Source: Parascedosporium putredinis
Taxonomy: Eukaryota; Ascomycota; Sordariomycetes; Microascales; Microascaceae
Length of the DNA stretch: 64,000 bases
NCBI GenBank assembly: GCA_949357655.1
Contig: CASHTG010000012.1
Span: 186,001 to 250,000 of the forward strand
Reading direction: 5' to 3'
A model generated the notes under the pieces. That model made no database searches. It was not told the origin of the DNA and worked only from the letters and a program-made list of their open reading frames with translations. The position numbers and the translations under genes are program-made. This document shows, piece by piece, positions 48,913-59,623 of the stretch (position 1 is its first letter; the number at the start of each line of letters is the position of its first letter).

Positions 48913-50293
48913 ATGATGGCATGTTTCCTGCCCTTGCCTTCTTTCAATTTCTTGCGGGCATAGGCACAGGCATGAGCATGGGACAGGGGGCATGATCGGG
49001 CCCGGCAGCGTGCGCGTGAGTGCCCGGATCTAGTAGTTTCTATTGACTGGAGCACTGGGTTTTGGGTGGCTGGGCACGCGCTCGGTGGACTTCCATGCCT
49101 TGTTCTAGGGGACTGCGGGTGGCGAGTTATGGCTGATTCGAACTTGGGATCTGGCTCGCGAACGCGCGCGGGGTCCTGACGGCGGGGTTTGACGAAGGAA
49201 AGGGGGAATGAGCTGGTCGGCGATAGCTATCAAAGAGATTGCGTGATACTTTTAGACGATGCAGGAAGCCGTTGCTGAGCATTCCACTAAGCATTCCAGG
49301 TCAAAACATTCGACTTTTGGTCTGTTATCATCGTTAGCTGCCGGGTCTCATCGATAGATTAATTCATTTTCCAGCGTTCAAACTGAGGAAGAATTCGGTT
49401 GCAGTGTTGTCTTCGGTGAACTACTTCGTACAGATGGCGAGAAAAGTACCAGTTCAAATCGAAAGAGCTAACAGTCCTCAAGCATTGAAGCTTTCCATCT
49501 TCCTTCGCCTCTCAAATACGATCGGTCAAGGGCATCACGATGCAGGGTATTCCATAGAGCTGGTCTTCAAGGCTACTTAGTTTGATCACTGTACTTTCCC
49601 GGCTAGTTTTGCCTCCCATCGTCAGCGCTGGCTCGACAGCTCCACATAGATTCTTGGCCCGTTGACGTCGATGGTTTTGACTTTTACATGCGGCCCCATT
49701 TGGTGACCGCCTTTTATGAAAAGGAGTCATCGACAATGATTCCACTTTGCAAAGATCCGTCTACCTAGACACCCCACTTCTTGATCTATTACACATATCC
49801 ACGTCGTAGCTCTCCGGTAGTCTCGCCATGGAAAAGTTGTCTACGAGAATACATTGACATCGGGAGCAGAAATACCCCCATGCGTTCACATAGGTAACAG
49901 AAAACTAGGATGGTGAAACCATAGGGCGTTCAACACCTATTGTTCATCGCATGAGACCTCAGTGCTTCTATAATGCTGCACATTTGAGCTCTCGTCTTCC
50001 TTTCTTTCTCCTTGGGCTAGCCAGACGGACGGAGAGAGAAAAGGGTAACTAGCACTAGCAACACCGAAAAAAGAGAAGAAAAGAACAATATCGGTACAAT
50101 AGATCCAATCCACCCGTGAACCGTGAAGGTGTATATCCCGTCACAGCCAGCGTGTGGTGTGCGTGTGGCATAAATAGAATAGAAGCCCAAACGCCCCCGA
50201 AAATCTAAGCCACCAAGTCTCGGCACAAACCAAACAGCACGAGCAACAGCCTAGCAGGCAAAAGCGACGCACCCAATTCGCCTACTTCGCCTA

Positions 50294-50321
50294 CCCACCT
50301 CCCACCTCCCACCTCCCACCT
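50294..50321 (+). repeat. CCCACCT x 4 repeat in a leader region
   Basis: Four perfect 7 bp units in the pyrimidine-rich region about 360 bases before the PDAP1-type start codon. It may be part of the 5' UTR or core promoter. Confidence 0.85.
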
Positions 50322-50680
50322 GCCACCCTCTTCCCTTCTTCCCTTGTACGAAAAAACACCCCGCACTCGATTTGATCCACCCCGCATTCCCTCCCAAGTT
50401 GCGATCAGCTTCAAAACTCTACGTCTTCCCAAACACTTGCCCCTTTGTACCTTCTTGCTCTTACTCTCCTCTTCTCTCCTCCTCATACTCTCCCTCCTCC
50501 CATTCTCATCTTTCAACCCCCGTGTCTTTCCATACATACCCCGGACATCGTTCCTGCCTGTGATATCCTCGTGTATTCTCTTGCCACCATCATCTTACAT
50601 TCATTCCCCTGTTCAAGCTTACACCTTGAACTTGGCTCCCTGTACAATCTCACTCCTGTTACATCAAATATCCTACAAAA

Positions 50681-51758
50681 ATGGCTAGAGCTGGCGCTGG
50701 TGCCCCCGGATCTAACTCGCGTGGTCGAGGAGGAAAGTTCAGAAAGTTCACTCGTGGTGGTAAGTCTTCTTCTCGCCTACCCTTTTATGGTGGTTTTTCT
50801 TCCCCTCTCGAGTCTCCCGCACCTCCGCCGCTTTCCTGCCCTCTACTTCGCGGTGACAGCTCCGTGGCCCCGCCGGTGCGTTGGGCTGCAACGTCCCACC
50901 CCCATTTGGGTATGGGCCTAAGAGAAAAACACATGCTTGCCTAATTTTGAGGCTGGGGAGGAAAAGGAAGGGAAGAAGAAGAAATGGAAAACCCAAGCTA
51001 ACCGCGCTATTTTCTATCTTGTAGGTGGCAAGCACTTCTCCCGGGACCTGAGGCCTCAGGATGAGAACGGCAACGAGATCAGCATGTGGTCGGAAGACGC
51101 CCAGAGGCATATCGCGTCCCTCTCGGACGAGACGGGCAGCGATGAGTCTGATGAGGGCTCCGACGAGGACGGCAACAAGGCACTGAGCCGTGAGGACCGT
51201 AAGAAGGAGAAGAAGGCCCGTAAGGAGGCTGCTATCGCCCGCAAGAATGCCCAGGCCGTCGAGGTCGGCGACCTCCCCCTCGGACGAGGACGAGGACAGC
51301 GACGACGAAATGCCTGCCAACCCCAACCACTCTAAGGCCGCGAGGACCCAGGCCAACACCACCGACCAGGTTGCCGAGGATGTCGCCAACTTGGCCATCA
51401 GCAACAGGAAGGACAGGAGTCCGCCGATGCCCAGGCCGCCAAGGAGAGGTACCGCGCTCTCCACGAGCAGGGAAAGACGGACGAGGCCAAGTCGGATCTG
51501 GCCCGCTTGAAGCTTATTCGTGAACAGCGCGAAGCTGAAGCCGCCCGGAGAAAGGTATGCACTCCGTCTCTTTTCTTTCTTTTTCTTTCTTTTCTTTTTC
51601 TTCTTCGAAGCCCCCAATCCCCTCATCCTTTGGCTAACATTGTTCACCCACAGGCCGAGAAGGAGGAGAAGGACGCCCAGGAGGCGGCTCGCAAGGGCGA
51701 CTTGAATGCCAAGCTTGCCTCGATCGAGGCCAAGAAGGTTGGCAAGAAGTTGAAATAA
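50681..51758 (+). CDS. PDAP1/PP28-family casein-kinase-substrate phosphoprotein
   Basis: A small, highly charged protein related to human PDAP1 (PDGFA-associated protein 1, PP28); the fungal role is unsettled. Exons are 50681-50759, 51025-51554 and 51654-51758; corrected length is about 237 residues. The Gly/Arg-rich start (MARAGAGAPGSNSRGRGGKF) leads into the family signature FRKFTRGGGKHFSRDLRP, split by intron 1 (265 bp). Acidic Ser/Glu/Asp tracts follow (DETGSDESDEGSDEDG and SDEDEDSDDE, likely CK2 targets). Then come NPNHSKAARTQ and the PP28 core AAKERYRALHEQGKTDEAKS, with LIREQREAEAARRK after it; the protein ends in a Lys/Glu helix (KLASIEAKKVGKKLK). Frame breaks: C5 at 51275-51279 (two missing, giving DLPPSDED, or one extra) and GG at 51416-51417 (one missing). 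Confidence 0.92.
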
Positions 51759-52281
51759 ACAAGACCACCTTGACCTTTTCTAGGGGAAACTCCTGGGATG
51801 GACAAGAATGGATGGCACTACCAAATATTCACAGGGGAGGGCTGAAATAGCGCCCTTGACTTTCTTTTATGACGTGCATGACATGACGATACTTGATACT
51901 TGCATTAGGGCCCACGCAAGGCCCCCGCCCCCAGCCCATCAAGAGTGCGACCAAAGGCATTCCTGACCACCTCTGCAAAGCGTTGGTTACCTTTTTTTCT
52001 CTTCTCTTCTACTGTTCTTCGCCTCCCTTTCTCTTCTCTCCTTCTCCTCCTCTCTTTCTCCACCTATGACAGCAGACGAGAATACCAGCGTTCAATACAA
52101 TTACAATTCAGAGGCATATCGTGGGGCCAATAGCTTCTCTTCCATTTTCTGGTATCTACTGTGACAAGCTGAAAGTGGCTCGTCCTCGTCTTCATCTGTG
52201 AAGTGCGTCCCCTCAGACTCTGCTGCTCAGACTCTGCTGCGCCAATTTCATGTCATCCCGGCATCCGTGCGCCTTCTTGAT
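51759..52281. other. Intergenic region, convergent 3' ends
   Basis: The 3' UTR of the PDAP1-type gene, with T/C-rich runs at about 51990-52060. A 14-base direct duplication (CTCAGACTCTGCTG) lies near 52213-52240. No coding signal is seen. Confidence 0.45.
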
Positions 52282-52640
52282 CTACGGGCCTGGGCTCGTC
52301 TTCTTCCTTCCACTTCCACTTTCGTTGTGGTCCTCCGACCTCTTCCTCTTCCTTGCCTTGGCGGTTTCTCTGCCCATCAGCCTTTCGTCCAAACGCGGGA
52401 GGCGTGGGACCAATTCATTCGCTATGCGGTTGTACACGCGATCAGCTTCATTCCGTAGCTCCCTATTCATGACTCGAAGTCTACGGATTTCGTCATGAAT
52501 CTCTTGAAGCGTTCCGAATAGGGCCTCGTAGTTGATAGGCCTTGAAACCCAGTTAACTAGTGCTCCGCTCTTTTGATAGCCGCCCGATGGCAAGGCTATC
52601 ATGTCCATAGCCCATGGGCTTGAGGTTATACTTACGCCAT
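52282..52640 (-). CDS. Small coiled-coil hypothetical protein
   Basis: Not recognised. The frame has protein-like composition: INYEALFGTLQEIHDEIRRL followed by RVMNRELRNEADRVYNRIAN forms a plausible coiled coil, with a basic Ser/Lys tail (KARKRKRSEDHNESGSGRKK). The unspliced start is at 52608 (MDMIALPSGG). A better model may be exon 1 ATGGC at 52640-52636, a 40-base intron (52635-52596, perfect GTAAGTATAAC donor and ATAG acceptor), then CTTGCCATCG in frame, giving MALPSGGYQKSGALVNW and about 105 residues. A 40-base intron is short even for fungi, so the N-terminus is uncertain. It needs no frame correction. It is either a real small gene or the 3' exon of something longer. Confidence 0.45.
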
Positions 52641-53238
52641 CTTCTGGTCTTGTTGAAATACGAGATATGGTTCGGCGATGCGCAGGAATTACAGACGTGA
52701 GCGAGGCGGAGGGTGGATATTTGGAGGCGTGGTCGATCTCCCCGTTATACAGAGGGGTGAACGATAGGGTTGGTTAAAACGAAGCACGAAATAGAGCGAA
52801 GTACGGGTACCGGTCGGAAAGTGCAACGGGGTTGTGGTCTAAGGGAGAAGGAGCCCACGAGGGTCTTGCGCACGAATCGTGTGTCCTGGAAGGCGCTGCC
52901 GAGTTTGGACCCGAGTCCGGTGGACATGAAACCTAGTACGTGGAAGGAGCAACATCTCCATCATGGAGGCAAAATGTGTGGCTTCTTGAGATTGACAGGG
53001 TTCAGAAGTGGGGGTCTTGATATGCGATGGATACAGTTCTATGCTGACGTCAAGAATGATTAAAACAGAATACTTTTTTCTCATAGCCTTCATCCCGGGT
53101 ACATTATGCCGCAGGTCGTCTAGGTCGTGGCCTGGTCGTCCTCGTCCTAGAAGACAACAAAAAGAGAAATAGAACAAAAGGAAACGAGAGAAAAAAAAAG
53201 AAATTTGACAAGGCGTTGATACAGTCTCCGGTTTTGTT
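52641..53238. other. Intergenic region
   Basis: Between the small coiled-coil gene start and the membrane-protein stop, both on the minus strand. An A-rich block at about 53157-53210 is probably 3' UTR. No coding signal is seen. Confidence 0.45.
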
Positions 53239-54303
53239 TTACATGCCGACGATGCTATCGGACCCAACCGTCTCGGCCCAGAGCTCGTCAAAGTTGACAC
53301 CTTCGCTGGTGAACAGCTCGCGGATCTTGGTCGCTACTTCAGTCTGTTTTTCGGGTCCGAAGCCACCGGGCCGCGTGCTCTCAAACTGAACAATCTCGAT
53401 CCAGCGGAAGAAGAGGTGTTCCTTGTCGAGGGCGGTCAGGGCATCCCTAAAGGCAAAGACCTGCCGCCTGCGCTCCTCGGCAATGGCGTTTTCGCCGCCC
53501 GACATATCGAGGCAGAGCCAGCCGTGGGTGGCGTCGTGGAAGAGGGCGATGCAGCGGAAGTCGGCGAGGGAGAGGTCCTTTTGTCGACGAGGTGGTGGGC
53601 CGAGACCATGGCGGCCCAGTCGAGGTCCCACTGGCCGCTCATGGTGAGGTAGCCCGTCTTCTCGCCGATGAGGCGGGCGGCGGTGGCGGCGCGCAGGACA
53701 CCGAGAAAGGTCTGGCGGAGCTCGGGGGAGCCGTGGACGAGGGCGTCGAGGTCGCGGTCCCACTCGCGGCTGCGGCGGACGTAGATCTCCTTGTCGCGAA
53801 AGCCTACGGAGGCGCGCCAGCGGACGGGTTGCCGTGGGCACGGCCAGCGCAAAACTCGAGGGGCCAGGGCCAGACAAAGATGACGAGAATGAGGTCGAGG
53901 GTAAAGGCGGCGGCGCGGCGGAAGAGCTCCCAGCCGATCTCGCGCCACGTGTGGTCGGCCGGGGCGAACGTGGTTTCGTTGGGGTGGCCGAGGGCAGATT
54001 GCGCGAGCTTGTAGTAGTAGGGTAGGATGTACTGGGCGCGCCAGAGGAAGAGCGCGGCCACGGCCAGGTTCATGGCCACGGGCACGAGGAACACCTTGCG
54101 CTTCAGGTCCTTGGGCTTCTCGTCCACGTGGCAGACGTATACGTGGGTAGGGTCGAGGTGCTTCTCTGCAAAGTGCGTCTGCAGGGCCTCGGGCGCGGGC
54201 TTGAAGGGTTTCGGGGAGGGTCGACGGAAGACTTCTTGGAGGACTTGGAGGTCAAGGTCGAGGACAGCCGGGCCTTGTCCGACTTTTTCTTGGGCGCCGC
54301 CAT
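53239..54303 (-). CDS. Unrecognised two-span membrane protein, 355 residues
   Basis: A single exon; I do not recognise the family. The start (MAAPKKKSDKARLSSTLTSK) is basic and Ser-rich, followed by PKPFKPAPEALQTHFAEKHL and HVYVCHVDEKPKDLKRKVF. Two hydrophobic segments are seen: VFLVPVAMNLAVAALFLW (about residues 75-95) and AAFTLDLILVIFVWPWPLEF (about 140-160). The soluble C-terminal region has GFRDKEIYVRRSREWDRDL, TGYLTMSGQWDLDWAAMV, LSLADFRCIALFHDATHGW and a final helical segment with KIRELFTSEGVNFDELWAET. An ER or organelle membrane location is inferred only from the spans. Frame breaks: G4 54213-54216, CC 53832-53833 and T4 53579-53582 (plus strand), all single-base losses; corrected length closes exactly. 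The strong sequence character argues for a conserved gene. It is divergent from IF-2, sharing a 650 bp upstream region. Confidence 0.75.
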
Positions 54304-54957
54304 TTTTGGCTAGGAAGAAAAAAGGGGAGAAAATCTGAAGGAGAACGGCAACCCTTTATCGCTTTAGAGAAGAAGAAGAAGAAGGCGAGACAGAAATGGG
54401 AGGGCGGCGGCAATGGACACCGGATCGCGTGGACGACTCCTTTCTTTTTGTCCCTTTTTTCTTCGCAGGGATTTTGGAAGGTTTCAATGTTCCACGCTGG
54501 TTGGGGAAGCTCGCGGCTTGTGGACGCTTGGACCAGGACAGATTCATACAACAGGACGGACTGTGACATCATCGATAAAAAGCTTCAGGGCGGCACAACG
54601 GACTCGAGACGGACTTGATTTAGGCAAGTTTTACTTTAAAATGATTCTATTCATGTTCTATCTGATATTTACTCGATATCAATTTAAATTGCCTTTGTCG
54701 TGAGCTCGGAATTATCAAGCTGTCTTTTTCGGTACCTCGATGTCTCGAGAAGATGGACTCCGGGAGCTTGCAAAGCATTGACTCCAAAGATCAATGTCTT
54801 GCGAGCTGGGTTTAGCCGAATATTCTCCAGCTCAACCCAAGCTTTTAGCAACGGTAGACTTTTTTTCTCCTTGCACATGTTGCATCTCGAGGAACGTCCC
54901 GTGCATTTCGTGGATGCCAGACATACATAAGCTCGGTCCGCGCCCACCACAAATGGA
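54304..54957. other. Divergent promoter region (membrane protein / IF-2)
   Basis: 654 bp between two divergent starts. AT-rich at about 54630-54690. No coding signal is seen. Confidence 0.5.
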
Positions 54958-57900
54958 ATGATGATTTCAAGAAGATTAGGGAGGGTACGAAAGACCTTGT
55001 TGTCCCATATTTACTCCCGTTATACCTTGGCTAACTCGTTGGAAATTGATAGGAGACGCAGAACCTCTACTTATGCACTCTCTGTAGTCGGTTACCCGCG
55101 ACACGAACCCCCTTGCATTCGCCCACGGACTACGATGGTCGAGCTCCTCGACGGGAGATAATGGGACCTCGGGCCCCAAGCCCTCTTCGGGGTGGGGTTC
55201 CTCGTCGACTTTGTCCCCCGAGTTCCGAAACGGTCGCCGACCGAATCCGGCGAGCTGTCCAACCACGAGCTAGCGGCGCGTCAGGCCCTGCTCAAAGCTC
55301 GCCCGGCCCGACCCCCAAGGCCCAGGCCCCGAAGCCGTCCGCTCCCTCTCCCAACCCGCAAGCGAACGCGCGACAACACTCGTCGAGGCAGGCGCAGAAT
55401 GCGCCGGGCCAACACGCGGCCCAGAACCGGACGCCGCACAAGCCGAATTGGGGTGGACCGGCAGCGAGGTCGGGAGGCGCGGATAAGCAGGCGGGCGGAG
55501 ACGCGAACAAGACGCAGCAGTCTGCGTCTGCATCGTCCGGTACTCGGACGAACCAGAGTAATCGCGCCTCTGCGGCGGACAGGGCCAGAGGCCCCCGCAG
55601 ATGGCGACGCCCCGTGCGAACGAGTCGCGAGATTTTGGGACCACTTTGGCGAGAAGCGGCCGGCGGGCAAGGCGGGGACGGCCGCGGGCGCCCAGGGCGA
55701 GCAGCAGGACAATGCCAACTGGAGTAGATTGCCCCGCCGCGCGCGGAACCCCGCTGGGCAGGCGAGCGCGCGTGCGGAGGATCGTGGTGCGACGGATGCT
55801 TTTCTGGCTCAGTTGGGTGGTACTGGTGGCGACGCGTGGGGCCAGCCGAGGCAGTCTGGCGCCCGCCAACCGAGAGGAGCTCGTCAGAATCAGGGCGCAG
55901 GCCAAGGCACTGGAGCTGGGTCGTTTTCCGGAGGACAAAATCGCGCTAGCGATTCGAGGGGAGGACCGAAACAGATGGGTCTGAATAATCAGCAGCCTAG
56001 AGAACCTCGCCAAGGCCAAGGTTCGAATGCCGGCGCGGATTCGTCCTGGGGCAGCTCGAGGCAAGTGAATAGCCGACAACAACAACAACAACAAAAAGAA
56101 GGCCGCCAGGGCCAAGGCACCGGAGCCAACGTGCGGTCAGCATCGCAAGCCAATACTACAGATCCGTGGGGAGAACCTCGCCAATCAAACTCTCGCCTCC
56201 AACGAGAACCTCGACGGGGTCAGGACACCAAGACTGGGCCGAGGCGTGCTTTCGATGCTCCGGCCGGCGACGCCAGACAGACACCAAGCCCGCGTTATCA
56301 ATCCGAGCCCCCGTCCGCAGTCTCACCCACACCCCGCGAGGCCACGAGCCAGTCCAATGACTCTGGCTGGGGTACCCGGCAAGTTCACGACCGCGAGGAC
56401 GATCGATACGCTGCCAAGGCCAAAAGGCAAAGGCGCGCTCGCGAGGAGGCCGGCGTTTCGACGATGCCGACGACGGCTACGACGAGGATATCGAGATACT
56501 CGCGGAGCAACGGCGCCGCCAAAAGATGGAAGAAAAGGCCGCGCGGAAGGCCAGGCGGGCAGCTGGGCTCGAGAATGACGCCAAGGCGCAGATCTTCCTC
56601 CCCGAGTATATTGGCGTTACTGCTTTAGCCAGCGCGCTAAAGGTGACTGTGCCCAATTTCATGAAGGCTCTTGAGCAGCTTGGCTTCGAAGAGGTCACGG
56701 AAGACTCGGTCTTTACTGGCGAGACTGCAGGTCTCGTCGCTCAGGAATTCGGGTTTGAAGTCACCGTCGACGATGGTGCGGCGCGCGATATCAAACCCCA
56801 GCCCGTGCCCGAAGACTGGAGCGCGATTCCCCAGAGGCCGCCAGTCGTGGCTATCATGGGCCACGTTGACCACGGCAAGACCACCCTCTTGGACTGGCTT
56901 AGGAAGTCATCCATCGCTGCGCAGGAGCACGGCGGCATCACCCAACACATTGGCGCTTTTGCCGTGAACTTGTCGTCCGGCAAGTCCATCACCTTTCTTG
57001 ATACGCCCGGCCACGCAGCCTTCCTCAGCATGAGGCAGCGTGGCGCCGAGGTCACGGATATCGTGATCCTCGTGGTGGCCGCCGACGATAGCGTCAAGCC
57101 GCAGACGCTGGAAGCGCTGAAGCACGTCCGAGATGCCAAGGTTCCCATGATTGTGGCCATCACCAAGGTTGACAAGGAGGATGCCCGTATCACGCAGGTC
57201 AAGTCCGATTTGAGTAATCATGGTGTCGAGCTAGAAGAGTACGGAGGTGATGTGCAGGCCGTCTGCGTCAGCGGCAAGACTGGTCAGGGCATGGATGACT
57301 TGGAAGAGAATATCTTGACCTTGTCTGAGATACTCGATGTCCGCGGCGACCCCGAGACTCTCGCAGAGGGTTGGGTTCTCGAGGCTAGCGTCAAGCCCGT
57401 TGGCAAGGCGGCGACAGTCCTCATTAAAAGCGGAACCCTGCGTGTAGGAGACTGCCTAGTGTGCGGCACCGCGTGGGCCAAGGTGCGCGTGCTCAGGAAC
57501 GAGGCAGGCCAGGAGATTGACGAGGCGCCACCAGGGACCGCCGTCGAAATCCTCGGGTGGAGGGACGAGCTTCCCAAGGCCGGAGACCGAGCCCTTCAAC
57601 CCGCCGACGAAGCGCGGGCGAGGCAAGCGATTGACTACAGGCGGGAAATGCAAGGCCGCCAGAAATCGTCGGACCAGATTGCCGAGGCGGAGCGGCTTCG
57701 ACGCGAGGCAGAGGCCAAGGCCGAGCTCGAATCCGCGGCGGGAGAGGAGGGCGAGATCGAGGCCGAGCCGGCGATGATTACGGTCAACTTCATCGTCCGC
57801 GGCGATGTCGTGGGGTCCGTGGAGGCCGTGTGCGCGACGATTCAGGAGATTGGCAACAACGAGATCCGTCCCAAGATCCTTCGCTCGGCAGCGGGTGCCA

Positions 57901-58466
57901 TTACGGAGTCGGACGTGGAGTACGCAGGCATGTCGGGGAGCGTCATTGTCAACTTCAACAACACGATCCCGGGCCACATCAAGAACCAGGCGGAAGAGGC
58001 CGGGGTCAAGATTCTGGACCGCAGCGTCATCTACCACCTCGGAGACGACATCAAGACGGAGCTATCGGCGCGGCTGCCCGAGGCGGTGTCGCAGAGGGTG
58101 CTGGGTGAGGCGGAGATCCAGCAGGTGTTCCCTATCAACATCAAGGGGCGGGTGTACAAGAACATTGCGGGCTGTAAGATTAGGAACGGTGTCATTCGCA
58201 AGGCGGACATGGTCAGGATCTTCCGCAAGGGCAAGAAGGTCTTTGATGGTAAGATTGGTACTTCTTTCCCAACAGTCTACCAGGTCGCTAACGCTTTTTT
58301 TTTCCTTTTCGTAGGCAAACTCGAGTCCTTGAAGCACGGCAAGAAGGACGTTACCGAGATGCGCAAGGGCTCTGAATGTGGCATGGGCTGCATCGACTTC
58401 CAAGATCTCCAAGCTGGCGACCAGATCCAGGCGTACGAGGAGGTTCGCGAGAAGCGGACGCTGTAA
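54958..58466 (+). CDS. IFM1: Mitochondrial translation initiation factor IF-2
   Basis: A GTPase that brings initiator tRNA to the mitochondrial small ribosomal subunit. Exons are 54958-54984 (MMISRRLGR), 55053-58248 and 58315-58466; corrected length is about 1124 residues. The N-terminus (LYLCTLCSRLPATRTPLHS) fits a mitochondrial import region. About 450 residues of Gln/Gly/Arg/Asn-rich low complexity follow, including a CAA-encoded Gln run. The IF2-N motif (YIGVTALASALKVTVPNFMK) is near residue 520. The G domain starts near 611: G1 GHVDHGKTT, G2 GGITQHIGAF, G3 DTPGHAAF, G4 TKVDK, G5 VSGKTGQG. Later domains include NFIVRGDVVGSVEAV and the end QAYEEVREKRTL. Exon 1 was chosen because it splices in phase to the import region. 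Frame breaks: C5 55592-55596 (one extra or two missing) and GG 56452-56453 (one missing; restores RFDDADDGYDEDIEIL). Confidence 0.94.
56076..56093 (+). repeat. CAA trinucleotide repeat coding for Gln in IF-2
   Basis: Six CAA/ACA-phase units in the low-complexity linker of IF-2, giving a Gln run (SRQQQQQQKEG). Probably variable between strains. Confidence 0.8.
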
Positions 58467-59623
58467 GATTACGCTTCATATTTACCACTGTACTAACACT
58501 CTGGTTTTGTTTCATCCCCTCTTCCCTTTTTTTTTTTCCCTTCTTCTTCTTTCCGAATGTACTATATATATATATAAGCTTGAAGAAATGATGGATCGGG
58601 CAGTTAGAAGGCGGGTCTCATTTGGTTCTGGTCACTCCTTGTCGTTTTATTCATCTCCCCTTTTCTTTCGATATTTCTTGAGCAGCCAGTTTGGGATGCT
58701 GGCAAGGAGCCTAGACGGAAGGGAGGAAAAAAAGCACGACCCATATAGACGCATGTGTCTCTCCATCTATTGTATGTATGATGTATGCATTGGATACCAA
58801 TAGAGCTGTTTTGCAGAACAAGTTCACCGAGTAGGGCGTCCCTCCGTTGCGTAGCCAGGGGAGGCTGGCGTGATGGGAGAAGGAGAAAGTACAAGAAGAG
58901 CAGGCATGACCTTCCAAACGACAACGGGCGTAAAAGAAAACGCTAGATGAAGATTTACACCTACATCTAGAGAAGTACGATGTGTATTTGGCTATCCGAC
59001 AGGCTATGGCGATGCAATGTATGATTCTTGAAAGAAGGGGGATGATGGATGGATCAATCTAACCAAGAAAAAAATAATGGTATTTCTGCTACTTACTCCG
59101 GTTTCGATTCAACGCGGCCTCTGTGCACCATGTGTCCTAATCAACCGGAGGTTCGCTCTGACCAATAGCCCCTCGCAATCAACCGAAGCTGGCGAGGGAC
59201 GAAAGCTCTGCTCCGAATTAGGATATATAAGGGTATGATGGAGCGCCGTAGGCGGAGAAAGGTGGCAAGGAAGGAGCGAGGGATGAGGGATGAGGGACGG
59301 TGGGTGAGGGACCAAGGAGCGCGAGAGCGAGTAGGAGGTTCGTTCCTTCCGAATGAGGCCCCAGAGGGAGAAGCTACGCGGAGCTTCTTTTTAGTAGTAA
59401 GTTTCAATGTTCTTGATATTGAAGGGAAATTTGCACGTGTTCATGCTGCAAGGAGATACCCCAGGCCGATTTATCCAGTTTTGAATCTATAGGTCTGTAT
59501 GATACGCTGGCACCCTCTCCTTTCTTTTCCCCGTTGGATGCAAACATGGATGCGATTGCTAGTCTCACGATGCACACCAAGCAAGCAAACCAAACCCCCT
59601 TTTCAACCGTGGGGAAACGCGAC
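58467..59623. other. Intergenic region between convergent IF-2 and TSR3
   Basis: Contains T-rich 3' UTR blocks (about 58525-58550), a TATATATATATA stretch near 58563-58576 and no coding signal. Confidence 0.5.

Larger units (their letters stand above)
46342..50680. other. Gene-poor stretch of 4.3 kb
   Basis: No convincing coding frame. One 91-codon frame at 48397-48672 (+) ends in a plausible charged helix (KKVAVSQFFEEIERTC) but has no splice support and is not called. Simple repeats occur at 47861 and 50294, and a GC alternation at 48901. From about 50280 to 50680 the plus strand is strongly pyrimidine-rich, the likely promoter and leader of the PDAP1-type gene. Confidence 0.45.

Noticed and set aside
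49130..49170. GATTCGAACTTGGGATC as a reverse-strand tRNA T-arm
   Set aside because: The T-stem does not pair and no D-arm or anticodon arm is found at the right spacing.
21694..50321. Short tandem repeats as CRISPR-like arrays
   Set aside because: Units are 5-8 bp, directly adjacent and without spacers; the genome is eukaryotic.
50748..51647. 299-codon minus-strand frame opposite the PDAP1-type gene
   Set aside because: It is the antisense shadow of acidic, Lys-rich coding sequence and crosses two clear introns of the plus-strand gene; its composition is not protein-like.
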